A stretch of DNA of 64,000 nt, from positions 47,498 to 111,497 of the forward strand of contig JAJXUE010000004.1 of the NCBI GenBank assembly GCA_021783135.1. Reading direction: 5' to 3'. The stretch comes from Bacillota bacterium (lineage in GTDB: Bacteria; Bacillota; Desulfitobacteriia; Desulfitobacteriales; JAJXUE01). Below the pieces are notes generated by a model. The model did no database searches and had not been told where the DNA came from. It was given only the letters and a program-made list of their open reading frames with translations. The position numbers and the translations under genes were made by a program. Shown piece by piece: positions 1 to 8,789 of the stretch. The number at the start of each line of letters is the position of its first letter. The stretch's first letter is position 1.

Positions 1-587
1 CCGTAAGGCACATAGTCCAGCAAGCTTTGAGCCGTGGTTCGGATCACTGCAATAATGTCCGCTCCCTGCTCTACTGCGGCTTGAGCTTGGATGACATCAG
101 CATAGATATTACCGGTAGCCACGATTACATAGAGGTATGGCAAGCTCCCCTCGCCTAGGCTGCATAGATAATTCTCCCTAGCTTGGCGTGTCTGGGCAAT
201 ATGATCCAAGGCATGTGCTGTTAGTCTATCCATTAGCACTTTGCTGCGGCCTTTTTCCTGCGCTGGTGCGTCGCCTAAGTTAATTGCGTTCTTACTTGCT
301 GCCTCGATTAACTCCGGCACATCCAATTCATATGCTAACATCGCATTGACCAACCAATAGGCAGCACCTTGGCCCAGCTTACCACTTTGTTTAAGCTGCT
401 CTAACACTACATTTGGTAGCGGTACCCCTTGACTGTCAACTCCGTCCACGCCCAACAACCGCAATACCGCGCGTTCAATACTTGTAGTTGTCTTGCCGCT
501 CACACGGGTGATTACCCCGCGCGCAATTTCTTCCGCTGCAACTCTAGCGGCACGAACCAAACCTCGGTCGATGTTTAGTTTCCCCAC
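1..587 (-). CDS. kamD: Lysine 5,6-aminomutase alpha subunit (KamD), N-terminal part; runs off left edge
   Basis: Open minus frame from GTG at 587 (AGAAGGTG upstream): MGKLNIDRGLVRAARVAAEEIARGVITRVSGKTTTSIERAVLRLLGVDGVD...GNIYADVIQAQAAVEQGADIIAVIRTTAQSLLDYVPYG. Not in the ORF track because it is open at the edge. Confidence 0.85.
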   Translation of the reverse strand, partial: MGKLNIDRGLVRAARVAAEEIARGVITRVSGKTTTSIERAVLRLLGVDGVDSQGVPLPNVVLEQLKQSGKLGQGAAYWLVNAMLAYELDVPELIEAASKNAINLGDAPAQEKGRSKVLMDRLTAHALDHIAQTRQARENYLCSLGEGSLPYLYVIVATGNIYADVIQAQAAVEQGADIIAVIRTTAQSLLDYVPY

Positions 588-620
588 CTGATCACCTTCT
601 CGTTAAAGTTGCGAAAGCTA

Positions 621-1718
621 TTACTCAAGTTGGCAGACATCATAAACAGGCACTTGTAAGGATACTTGGGCGATAGTCTGCCGCGCGGCAGCCAGAAAAT
701 TTGCTGCGTCAAACTGCCAACCACAGGGTGAGCAGGGATTAAGCGTAACGGCTAAAACTCGCACTGAGTCAAGTGAGGCAACCTTGCCACCTGCTGCCTT
801 AAAGCTCTCCCACACCCCAACTGACACAAGTATGTTACATGGGCAGGACACAATAACTGTAAAGTCGCTTTGACGGCTAGCATAGATACTTAACGCGGTA
901 AGCAGTTTGTCAGTTAGAGCTCCTTGCACTAACACCGCTTTCAGCGATGTGTTTTCCCTCAACCGAGCCATGATTTGCAGCTCATACCCTAGTACAGAAG
1001 GAAAATCATATGCAGTAATGCTACCCGAGTGGTCTAACACACTTACAGCCGCCTCGACAGAGCGTATTGCTGCGCCAAGGCTCTCCGTCACGGCTGGTGA
1101 AAGCAGTTGCTCCACGCGGACTACAGTGCGGTGGATTACCTCTCGCTGCGACTGATCCAGACTGGCACCGCTGGCCAAAATTATGCCCTCGCTGACGCCG
1201 GCTCCCACACTCACCACTCGGTCTATAGCACCATCCGCTAATACCAAGTCGGCACCCATGCCACGCAATATACCGATAATAGCTGCCAGCGGACGCCGCT
1301 TGACAGGACCGGCCAGCTCGACCAAACCTTGCGCCATTACTTGGGCGACGCACAGTCGCCCAAGCGCATTCTCGTACGGTGTCAGAGCTAGCAACTTTAG
1401 CCTGGCTTGTGCCGGTATCTGCCCAACTTGTGTCAGTGATGCCAATTTCTCGGTCGTAGCGATCAGCGAGCCTTGCGGTACCCAGATTGACGGTTTGGCA
1501 TTACCCCACAACACATCGTTATGCTCCCCATCGTGCCCCATAGACGTTAGTCCTAAGCACAAATTTGTTTGAGTCGCTTCCCTAATTAATCGGTTTAAGG
1601 TTACGGTCTTGCCGGCGTTTTTAACCATGCCGACGACGCTTATCACTTTACAATTATGCCGAAGCGCTAAACCCAACAGTTCCAAGCTGGCCACCACTTT
1701 ATCCCATGTACAATTCAC
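621..1718 (-). CDS. kamB: KamB-like protein (putative lysine 5,6-aminomutase reactivase subunit)
   Basis: P-loop-like VVGMVKNAGKTVTLNRL near N-terminus; sits between kdd and kamD, the usual lysine-fermentation neighbourhood. Confidence 0.65.
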   Translation of the reverse strand: MNCTWDKVVASLELLGLALRHNCKVISVVGMVKNAGKTVTLNRLIREATQTNLCLGLTSMGHDGEHNDVLWGNAKPSIWVPQGSLIATTEKLASLTQVGQIPAQARLKLLALTPYENALGRLCVAQVMAQGLVELAGPVKRRPLAAIIGILRGMGADLVLADGAIDRVVSVGAGVSEGIILASGASLDQSQREVIHRTVVRVEQLLSPAVTESLGAAIRSVEAAVSVLDHSGSITAYDFPSVLGYELQIMARLRENTSLKAVLVQGALTDKLLTALSIYASRQSDFTVIVSCPCNILVSVGVWESFKAAGGKVASLDSVRVLAVTLNPCSPCGWQFDAANFLAAARQTIAQVSLQVPVYDVCQLE

Positions 1719-2739
1719 TAAATAAATCGTTTAACTCCGGGCTCTCTCGCAGCAAATGCAGTGCAATCACGGCATGGTCACGACAATAACCATTCCCCAT
1801 CACGAGCTTAACGTCTTTGCCTACACCCTCCGCGCCGAGAGTTGCAGCCGTAAAGCTCGTTGCCATGCTGAAGAAGTATGCCGTACCACTCTCCTTGGTG
1901 GCTAGGATTGTAGCCATTTCGGTCCCGGGCGAGTTGACACAGTTAATCGCTACGTCGACTAGCCGACCTGCAGTCACCTCAGCTATTTTAGCATAGACGT
2001 TTAACGCCTGCCTCACATCCAGCTGAAGGATATGATCGCAAACCCCTAACCGTTCCATCCTGACACAGGCCGCTTCTGAGCGGCCCAAGCCGATGACAAC
2101 TCCGGTCACACCCGCACGCTTCTTAGCTTCGTAGAGACAAAGCAATCCTGATTTGCCCCCGCCGCCAAACACCGCCACGCAATCCCCTGACTGCACTAAG
2201 CGCGCCGTTTGGGCAGGCGCGCCCGCAACATCCAGCACTGCTAAAGCTAAATTCACCGGGATATCCGCCGGTAATTTGGCGTAAATACCACTGGCAAACA
2301 AAATAGCTTGACCCAAAACCTCGATTCGTTCACACGCAAGATGCACTGCTTTGATATCGGTAAGCTTGAGCGGGGTAAGGGAAAGAGATACTAAACTGGC
2401 GATTTTATCCCCAATCTGTAAATCCTTGCCACTGGGCCAGGCAGGACCAATCTTTGCTACCGTGCCAATCAGCATTCCTCCGGATCCGGTTACTGGATTG
2501 TGCTGTTTACCGCGGGTGGACACCGTCTCCATAATTATCTGGGCGATTTTGTCGGTGTCGCCGCCTGCAGCACTTTTGATTTGGGCAAAACTAGCGGAGT
2601 CGATATTCAAGGCCTCAACCTCAAGCAATATTTCATTAGCATAGATTTCCATCCGATTATCCAGTTTCCAGGCCAGTTGCGGTAATACACCGGGAGGTTC
2701 TAAAACCCGGTGGGTCCCGTACGGACATCCTTTTTTCAT
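1699..2739 (-). CDS. kdd: L-erythro-3,5-diaminohexanoate dehydrogenase
   Basis: CPYGTHRVLEPPGVLPQLAWKLDN start; MDR-like Rossmann segment VAVFGGGGKSGLLCLYEAKKRAG; adjacent to kam genes. Confidence 0.85.
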   Translation of the reverse strand: MKKGCPYGTHRVLEPPGVLPQLAWKLDNRMEIYANEILLEVEALNIDSASFAQIKSAAGGDTDKIAQIIMETVSTRGKQHNPVTGSGGMLIGTVAKIGPAWPSGKDLQIGDKIASLVSLSLTPLKLTDIKAVHLACERIEVLGQAILFASGIYAKLPADIPVNLALAVLDVAGAPAQTARLVQSGDCVAVFGGGGKSGLLCLYEAKKRAGVTGVVIGLGRSEAACVRMERLGVCDHILQLDVRQALNVYAKIAEVTAGRLVDVAINCVNSPGTEMATILATKESGTAYFFSMATSFTAATLGAEGVGKDVKLVMGNGYCRDHAVIALHLLRESPELNDLFSELYMG

Positions 2740-2821
2740 TTACCCACCCCCAAGGCATCTAACTCTAGTTAACTATACTTTCGCACCGGGCAAAAAATTC
2801 CGCGGACGGCACTCACGCGCG

Positions 2822-2910
2822 ACGCGCATCGGTTCCCTCTGCGCGATTTTCCTCGTACTATCTTCCGCTGTCCTCGCCTGGTTGGCGAGGCTATACATTC
2901 TGAAAGTAAA
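2822..2910 (+). repeat. Dispersed intergenic repeat, copy 1
   Basis: CGCGCATCGGTTCCCTCTGCGCGATTTTCCTCGTACTATCTTCCGCTGTCCTCGCCTGGTTGGCGAGGCTATACATTCTG; also near 12638 and 23864, partial at 26688. Confidence 0.8.
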
Positions 2911-2951
2911 AAATGACGCCGGTCACATATATTGTGACCGACGTCATTTTT
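2908..2951. terminator. Bidirectional intrinsic terminator-like hairpin
   Basis: AAAAATGACGCCGGTCACAtatatTGTGACCGACGTCATTTTT. Confidence 0.75.
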
Positions 2952-2989
2952 ACAATCACTTTGCAAGTTAAACCAATTTAAAATGTTTA

Positions 2990-3283
2990 CTACTTAAAAA
3001 CCTGGGCCATGATTTGTGCTGTTGGCAGACCTTTAATGAAGTACGCCAGATGCATAGTTTCGCGGACTTCCTCTTCTGTCGCGCCTGCCGCTCTGGCCTG
3101 GGCTAAAGCACACTGAACTTTATCCGCTCGTTCCAGACTAAAATTCACTGCCAGACCGATGAGGAACTTAGTTCTTTTATCCAAGACAGCCGCGTCCAAC
3201 GACATTTCTTTTAACGCGTTTAACACTTCATAAAATTCCGCATCCCCGGTTTTTAAGCTAGCCAATGCAACGGGTAACGCCAT
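2990..3283 (-). CDS. Carboxymuconolactone decarboxylase / AhpD-like family protein
   Basis: MALPVALASLKTGDAEFYEVLNALKEMSLDAAVLDKRTKFLIGLAVNFSLERADKVQCALAQARAAGATEEEVRETMHLAYFIKG; RBS GGAGGTG before ATG at 3283. Confidence 0.75.
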   Translation of the reverse strand: MALPVALASLKTGDAEFYEVLNALKEMSLDAAVLDKRTKFLIGLAVNFSLERADKVQCALAQARAAGATEEEVRETMHLAYFIKGLPTAQIMAQVFK

Positions 3284-3357
3284 AGTGATAACACCTCCAT
3301 AATTCGGACTAATCAATTTCTGTTGTTATTATTGTAGTCCAAATCACAGACCTTTGA

Positions 3358-3373
3358 TGTGATAAGTATCACT
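3358..3373. promoter_or_regulatory. CRP/FNR-family-like half-palindrome TGTGA-N6-TCACT
   Basis: TGTGATAAGTATCACT, 75 bp upstream of the CMD-family start codon; matches TGTGAN6TCACA at 9/10 positions. Confidence 0.4.
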
Positions 3374-3398
3374 GTACAGCGTGAGAAAAGTTATGCTT

Positions 3399-4016
3399 TT
3401 AGTGTCTGCGGCGACGCAGCCATCTTGTAAACAAGCCGACTACCACTAAGCCTAACAAAGCATAAAACACGAGATTTGCTTTATGGAGGTTTGCTTGCAA
3501 AACACCGAAATTATCAGCAAAGACAACCCCTGCATATGCCAAGGCCAGATTCCAAGGCACAGCCCCTACCAGGGAATAGAGTGCAAAACGAGCGAAATTC
3601 ATCCGGGTTATCCCGGCTGGCAACGAGATGAAAGTGCGAAATACGGGCAAAACGCGGGCAAGCAGAACCGTTATTTCCCCGCGTTGGGCAAACCAACGAT
3701 CCGCCGAATCCAAATGACGCTCCGACAAAAAGATATATTTACCATAGCGACGGATAAAGGGACGTCCGCCTGTGCTTCCAACAACATAGGCTATGACAGA
3801 GCCGACAAGGTTGGCTAAAGATGCCACCACAACCGCCTGCCAGAGCGGAAATCGCCCTTGCGCCACCAGAATTCCGGCATATGGCATGATTACTTCACTT
3901 GGAATGGGAATACACGCGCTTTCCAAAGTCATGGTAATGAATATCGCCAACAAGCCAAAATGCGCCACGTCAACAGTTAAAAAATGTTCCAGAGCACCCA
4001 CCGCAAAGCCTCCCAC
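3399..4016 (-). CDS. DedA family (SNARE-associated/VTT) membrane protein
   Basis: ESACIPIPSEVIMPYAGILVAQG...LGSVIAYVVGSTGGRPFIRRYGKY...RFLP/GIxRM-type motifs. Confidence 0.9.
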   Translation of the reverse strand: MGGFAVGALEHFLTVDVAHFGLLAIFITMTLESACIPIPSEVIMPYAGILVAQGRFPLWQAVVVASLANLVGSVIAYVVGSTGGRPFIRRYGKYIFLSERHLDSADRWFAQRGEITVLLARVLPVFRTFISLPAGITRMNFARFALYSLVGAVPWNLALAYAGVVFADNFGVLQANLHKANLVFYALLGLVVVGLFTRWLRRRRH

Positions 4017-4043
4017 GCAATTTTAAGGGGCTGGCAGAATAAA

Positions 4044-4092
4044 AGACCTTCAACACGTTTTTCCTCGCGGAATAACTCGTGTTAAAGGTCTC
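4044..4092 (-). terminator. Intrinsic terminator
   Basis: Minus strand AGACCTTTAACACG...CGTGTTGAAGGTCTTTTATTC, just downstream of the 4164-5036 gene. Confidence 0.6.
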
Positions 4093-4163
4093 TTGCGCTC
4101 AGCTATGACCCTTTAACTACACCAAAGGTATCAAAACCGGAACATAATGTCAATAACTTTGCA

Positions 4164-5036
4164 TCAACCCAAAACAGCTTGCGCGAAGTTGGCAAAACCC
4201 ATTCTATCAATCATGCGTCCCAAGCGTTCTTCCTGCCGTCCCATAACCTTGAAATAACTGACTACTTTCTCTGCTATTTCCAACGCTTCAGCAGCAGTCT
4301 TGTTTTCTGCGAGCAAATCCGCGGCCCGCGGTTTAACCCCGCCGTTGCCTCCCACATAAATATGGAAGCCTTTAGCCGTGCCCATAAACCCTAAATCAAT
4401 ATTGGCCGCGTCGGTACACTTGTTAGGACAGCCGGCCACACCTATCTTGAATTTTGTCGGCAGATCAACGCCATGATAGCGTTTGTCCAGTTCCAGACCC
4501 AAAGTAACGGAATCTTGCAAACCACGCTTACAGAAGGTAGTGCCCGGACACACCTTAACGCTACGCACACATAGTCCGGCAGCTTGACCGGACTCCATGC
4601 CCAAGTCCGCCCATACTTTCGGTACGTCCTCTGCTTGTAGGCCGACAATGGCAATACGTTGTGCTGAGGTTAGTTTTAGGGCAGCTGACTTATACTTTTC
4701 TGCAACATCAGCTATTTTACGCAACATGTCCGGCGTACAAATACCGGCAGGTATGTGCGGCACTACTGCATAGGTGGCATGATCCGCTTGCAAAATTGCA
4801 CCTTCTGGTTGAGCCAAAGCCGCAGTTGCGGTATTCATTTCACCCATTTCTACTTCATTTAACGTGACCAGTAAAGTATCTACTTCCATCCCATGCATCC
4901 TTGCTGCACCGGCAATGCTTTCATTGGTAGAAGAAACGCAGCCTAAACAGTGCAACCCCATCGATAGCATAACTTCAGCAGTCTTAGGATTGGCTGCAAG
5001 CACATCCTTGATTTTGGTATCAGCTGTAAATTTCAT
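4164..5036 (-). CDS. DUF1858 domain fused to a short siroheme/[4Fe-4S] nitrite/sulfite reductase-like domain
   Basis: N-term LGLHCLGCVSSTNESIAGAARMHG (DUF1858-type); siroheme cluster ligands CPGTTFC (CX5C) and CPNKC (CX3C). Confidence 0.8.
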   Translation of the reverse strand: MKFTADTKIKDVLAANPKTAEVMLSMGLHCLGCVSSTNESIAGAARMHGMEVDTLLVTLNEVEMGEMNTATAALAQPEGAILQADHATYAVVPHIPAGICTPDMLRKIADVAEKYKSAALKLTSAQRIAIVGLQAEDVPKVWADLGMESGQAAGLCVRSVKVCPGTTFCKRGLQDSVTLGLELDKRYHGVDLPTKFKIGVAGCPNKCTDAANIDLGFMGTAKGFHIYVGGNGGVKPRAADLLAENKTAAEALEIAEKVVSYFKVMGRQEERLGRMIDRMGFANFAQAVLG

Positions 5037-5103
5037 TTAAATCCCCCTCACTAAAAATAACCAGAGGCTGTAAGGCCTCTGGCGTTAAGTACTCCGCAAA
5101 CTT

Positions 5104-5238
5104 TTACCCATGAATTAAAGCGGGTAAACAGTGGACACACACCCAATAGGTCTGGCCTTTGAACACAAAAGACATCATCGCGGTCTCATCGCTGGTAGTG
5201 CCGCATTTGCTGCACTCATACTTAACTTTCTCGCTCAT
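5104..5238 (-). CDS. 44-aa zinc-ribbon microprotein (not in ORF track)
   Basis: MSEKVKYECSKCGTTSDETAMMSFVFKGQTYWVCVHCLPALIHG*; two CXXC pairs; RBS-like AGGAGAAA upstream; between ferredoxin and siroheme protein in the same orientation. Confidence 0.75.
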   Translation of the reverse strand: MSEKVKYECSKCGTTSDETAMMSFVFKGQTYWVCVHCLPALIHG

Positions 5239-5267
5239 AACTATTTCTCCTTTTCTCAGCTTAAAAT

Positions 5268-5468
<201 letters not shown>

Positions 5469-5531
5469 CTAACAGAAACATTCTCATGTCTATGTGATGT
5501 TTTCATTATAACGTAAATATTTAAACCTTTG

Positions 5532-5547
5532 CGTGAGGAAAATCACA
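5532..5547. promoter_or_regulatory. CRP/FNR-family-like palindrome CGTGA-N6-TCACA
   Basis: CGTGAGGAAAATCACA, ~76 bp upstream of the ferredoxin start. Confidence 0.45.
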
Positions 5548-5903
5548 TTTATTCAAAAAATATTTGATAACTTCAACTTCTTTAGATATACAGTGTAGGT
5601 CGCGGTGCTGGCCTCCTGGCAGAGAGACACAAGGATCAATTGTCAATAGCTTGCAACCCCTGGCAGTGTATACGCACTTTAAAGGCGCCAATTCCCAAAG
5701 GAATTAGCGCCACTGAAAACAGCCAGTCGTCATACTCACGAACAACCCATATTTATATAAGACAAACACTAACACAGTAAATCAAGCGCTATCACATTAG
5801 CACCATAATACAGGGTATCACAGTATCACATTATCAAAATAACAAGAAATCTAAGGAATCTAATAAGAGTAAGTTACCGAGTTTAACACGTCCATATCAA
5901 CAA

Positions 5904-6218
5904 TTAAAGATTAAAGACTTTTAGTGGACTAGGTACAGGGGTAATCAAGGCCAAAAGATCTTGACGCGAGATTTTACCGGTTTTCGTTTTTGGTAACTTG
6001 TTGATCACATAAAAGTCCTCTGGGACTTTATCGTCACCCAGCCTTTCACGGCAAAACTGAGCGAGTTCTTCTGAATCTACCTTTTGACCCGCCCTTGGTT
6101 GGACAAAAACAGCTAGATGATCTTGTGACTTATCAATAATTGCAACATCCCATACAGCAGGATGATCATAAAGTACAAACTCGAGTTCCCGTGCGTTAAC
6201 CATTTCCCTACCCCCCAA
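5904..6218 (-). CDS. Stand-alone AMP-binding enzyme C-terminal (AMP-binding_C) domain protein
   Basis: GGREMVNARELEFVLYDHPAVWDVAII...PEDFYVINKLPKTKTGKISRQDLLAL; ANL-family A8/A10 (PKTxTGKxxR) motifs with no N-terminal adenylation domain; better start may be ATG at ~6203. Confidence 0.75.
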   Translation of the reverse strand: MGGREMVNARELEFVLYDHPAVWDVAIIDKSQDHLAVFVQPRAGQKVDSEELAQFCRERLGDDKVPEDFYVINKLPKTKTGKISRQDLLALITPVPSPLKVFNL

Positions 6219-6302
6219 TTAACTTCTATTCTGATAATTCTGATAACATTATACCTAATAATGCAACCGAATGGAAGTAGGCAAAGGGTGAAATGCCTAA
6301 TT

Positions 6303-6319
6303 TAACCGTTAAACGGTTA
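6303..6319. promoter_or_regulatory. Perfect short palindrome (possible operator)
   Basis: TAACCGTT-A-AACGGTTA. Confidence 0.35.
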
Positions 6320-6436
6320 TAGCGGTTGCTTAAAGGTTAACAAAAAAAGTTGTATTCAGTGACATACTTATTCCTGCAATTACTCAAAATAGTTCTGCAA
6401 GGTTTTAGCAAGGCAGCCTCATAAAGGAGGGTTACT

Positions 6437-6553
6437 ATGAAAAAGGTGGATCCAGGTAGTTTTAGTTTTCTGCAACCCGGCTGGTTCGCTCTGCATGCCA
6501 TCGCTATTGGCGGCATGTTCTTGTTAGGTCGCAATATATCGCATAGAGATTAG
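6437..6553 (+). CDS. 38-aa single-TM microprotein (not in ORF track)
   Basis: AAAGGAGGGTTACT ATG; MKKVDPGSFSFLQPGWFALHAIAIGGMFLLGRNISHRD*; resembles the 46-aa protein at 24018-24158. Confidence 0.7.
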   Translation: MKKVDPGSFSFLQPGWFALHAIAIGGMFLLGRNISHRD

Positions 6554-6589
6554 GTGGAGTAAGCACAGGTAAATGAACTGTCCCCAGCT

Positions 6590-6623
6590 AAACCCGCAGT
6601 CTGAAGTCATTGCGGGTTTTCTT
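6590..6623 (+). terminator. Intrinsic terminator
   Basis: AAACCCGCAgtctgaagtcatTGCGGGTTTTCTTT. Confidence 0.75.
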
Positions 6624-6740
6624 TGATCGCACAGAACGGATAAAATTGACTGACATTGCGCCCTTACCTGACGCAAGAGCTATAATGTGTTATAATTATT
6701 TACAGATTTATTTACTTGTGACAATGAAAGGCTGGCAAAT

Positions 6741-7427
6741 ATGACCACCGATGTTAACTCCCTTTACGAAAAGAAGGTTACATGCTTAAACTGTGCTAAA
6801 CCCTTTAAAACTATGAAAGTGCGTTCGAGTTTTTGCAACCCGGTCAAAACCGACAGTGACTTTTTTGTATATTATGATAAACCCGAGAACAATCCCTACT
6901 ATTACGCTGTAAGCATTTGCCCGGAATGCGGCTTTGCCTTTACGGATCAGTTCAGCAACTACTTTAGCGTTAAAGCCAAAGAACAAATTTCCAGCCAAAT
7001 TACCCAACAATGGCAAAAACAAAATTTCGGTTTAATCCGCGATTTTCCGCTTGCGGTTGCATCCTACAAATTGGCACTTTATGCAGCGGAATTAAAAGAG
7101 GAAAAACAATTGGTTATCGCGGGATTAAGCCTGCGACTCGCAGGTCTTTACCGTGCGCAAAATGATGTCGAACAGGAAAAGCGATTTTTGGAAATTGCTT
7201 TAGAGCACTACATAACTGCATATTCGCAAGGGGAGCCGGACAGGATGTCCGAACCAAAAATACTGTACTTAATCGGTGAATTAAGCCGCCGCGTGGGCTT
7301 ATATCAACAAGCAACGCTTTACTTTTCCAAAGTTGTCGAACATCCAAACCGCAACAGCGATTTACAAAGCTTAAAGCTGGCACGAGAGCAATGGTTGGAA
7401 ATCAAAGAACATCTTGCCAACCAATAG
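6741..7427 (+). CDS. DUF2225 family protein (Zn-finger-like N-terminus, TPR-like C-terminus)
   Basis: LYEKKVTCLNCAKPFKTMKVRSSFCNPVKTDSDFFVYY...NPYYYAVSICPECGFAF. Confidence 0.8.
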   Translation: MTTDVNSLYEKKVTCLNCAKPFKTMKVRSSFCNPVKTDSDFFVYYDKPENNPYYYAVSICPECGFAFTDQFSNYFSVKAKEQISSQITQQWQKQNFGLIRDFPLAVASYKLALYAAELKEEKQLVIAGLSLRLAGLYRAQNDVEQEKRFLEIALEHYITAYSQGEPDRMSEPKILYLIGELSRRVGLYQQATLYFSKVVEHPNRNSDLQSLKLAREQWLEIKEHLANQ

Positions 7428-7436
7428 GTTAATCAG

Positions 7437-7466
7437 CCAAACGCTTGCAGTAATGCAAGCGTTTGG
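7437..7466. terminator. Perfect inverted repeat, terminator-like
   Basis: CCAAACGCTTGCA-gtaa-TGCAAGCGTTTGG; no T-run. Confidence 0.5.
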
Positions 7467-7540
7467 ACGTAATGCAATTGAAAGTTTAAATTGCCGTTTT
7501 ACCAGATATGGATTAAAATACAATTAAAGAGGTGGATAAA

Positions 7541-7819
7541 GTGATTATTAATTATACCGAAAAAGAAGTTCGTGAGGCTTTTCAACGTTATGTTAAAGAG
7601 CACGGCCCACAATGTTGCGACTGCCTTCAGTGCGAGGAGGATATTTTGGCGCTTACACTCAACCAGCTTCCGCCCCGTTACGTGACCTCACATAAAGGCG
7701 AAGTAATTACTGATTTTCAATTTAGCGAACCACCCGATAATACTAAGGTCTTGACAGCCCTAGTTAAATCCATTGACGTCGTCTGTCGAACTCCATCCCA
7801 CCCTATGGAACAAGCTTAG
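7541..7819 (+). CDS. Late competence development ComFB family protein
   Basis: MIINYTEKEVREAFQRYVKEHGPQCCDCLQCEEDILALTLNQLPPRYV; GTG start after AAAGAGGTG. Confidence 0.8.
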   Translation: MIINYTEKEVREAFQRYVKEHGPQCCDCLQCEEDILALTLNQLPPRYVTSHKGEVITDFQFSEPPDNTKVLTALVKSIDVVCRTPSHPMEQA

Positions 7820-7828
7820 TAACCCACA

Positions 7829-7855
7829 AACCTGCCTGCCAAGGCGGGTTTTTTT
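7829..7855 (+). terminator. Intrinsic terminator
   Basis: AACCTGCCTGCCAAGGCGGGTTTTTTT. Confidence 0.75.
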
Positions 7856-7923
7856 CATATTACGTAGATGGGCATACCAGCAACTCCTTTCCCGTATGTA
7901 TAGTAACAACGGGAGGTGAGCTG

Positions 7924-8664
7924 ATGCGTATCTTGTATTTCTCGCTACGCCGAGGTGCAATTGTCGTACCATTCGTCTTTATCATCATTGGCATAATTTT
8001 ATATTTGATTTCGTGCCGTTCTGAGCCCACCCTTATCCGCACCCCAGGAACATTTTATATGGTGCACACGCAAAATAAAGTAGTGTCGCTTACTTTTGAC
8101 GATGGGCCTGATCCGCTGTTTACGCCACAAGTACTGGATATTCTCAAAGAAGAGAATGTCAAGGCAACTTTTTTTGTCATTGGCAAGGCAGCTGAAGCCA
8201 ATCCCGCAATTTTGCAGCGTATTATCGGTGAAGGTCACGTCATTGGTAACCACAGTTATACTCATGACTATCGCCAACGCACTTTAGCAACAGAGATTGC
8301 CAAAACCGACCAGGTTGTTTTTGCTGCCACCCACGCCCACACCCATTTTTATCGGCCACCGGGCGGAATAGTTGCCAAAGCTCAGCTGGAAATTGTTAAA
8401 ACCAACGGACATATTTTTACCCTATGGAGTTTGGACAGTCGAGACTGGGTTAACCCTGGGCCTACACAAATTCTGCGTACAGTTGTTGACAACGTATTTC
8501 CGGGATCAATCATTCTTTTGCATGACGGAGGAGATAGACGGGGGCAAACTATTGCTGCCCTGCCCACAATTATTACCCGCTTGCGTTCAATGGGCTATAG
8601 TTTTGTGTCGCTCGAGGAGCTACGTCACATGGATAATTCCAGTATTCCTACCGGCTGGGAATAA
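7924..8664 (+). CDS. Polysaccharide deacetylase (NodB domain)
   Basis: VVSLTFDDGPDPLFTPQVLDILKEENVKATFFVIG...IGNHSYTHDYR...FYRPPGG. Confidence 0.95.
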   Translation: MRILYFSLRRGAIVVPFVFIIIGIILYLISCRSEPTLIRTPGTFYMVHTQNKVVSLTFDDGPDPLFTPQVLDILKEENVKATFFVIGKAAEANPAILQRIIGEGHVIGNHSYTHDYRQRTLATEIAKTDQVVFAATHAHTHFYRPPGGIVAKAQLEIVKTNGHIFTLWSLDSRDWVNPGPTQILRTVVDNVFPGSIILLHDGGDRRGQTIAALPTIITRLRSMGYSFVSLEELRHMDNSSIPTGWE

Positions 8665-8789
8665 GGTCTCGGTTTAAATTAGTAATAGGTTCGGGATGTC
8701 ACCAACAAACCGGGCCTTACTTTTATTTGAAGGCCTTCCTTATTCGAGGGCTTATAATATTGAGGGATTGCAACATTTGGGGCCTATCC

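Noticed and set aside
2769-2966. 65-aa minus ORF across repeat copy 1
   Set aside because: The repeat copies do not share an open frame, so the ORF is incidental to the repeat sequence.
8700-8789. Imperfect GGCCTTaCTT..., GGCCTTCCTTATT, GGCCTATCCTTATT repeats after the deacetylase gene
   Set aside because: Short, irregularly spaced and weakly similar; insufficient to call a repeat element.
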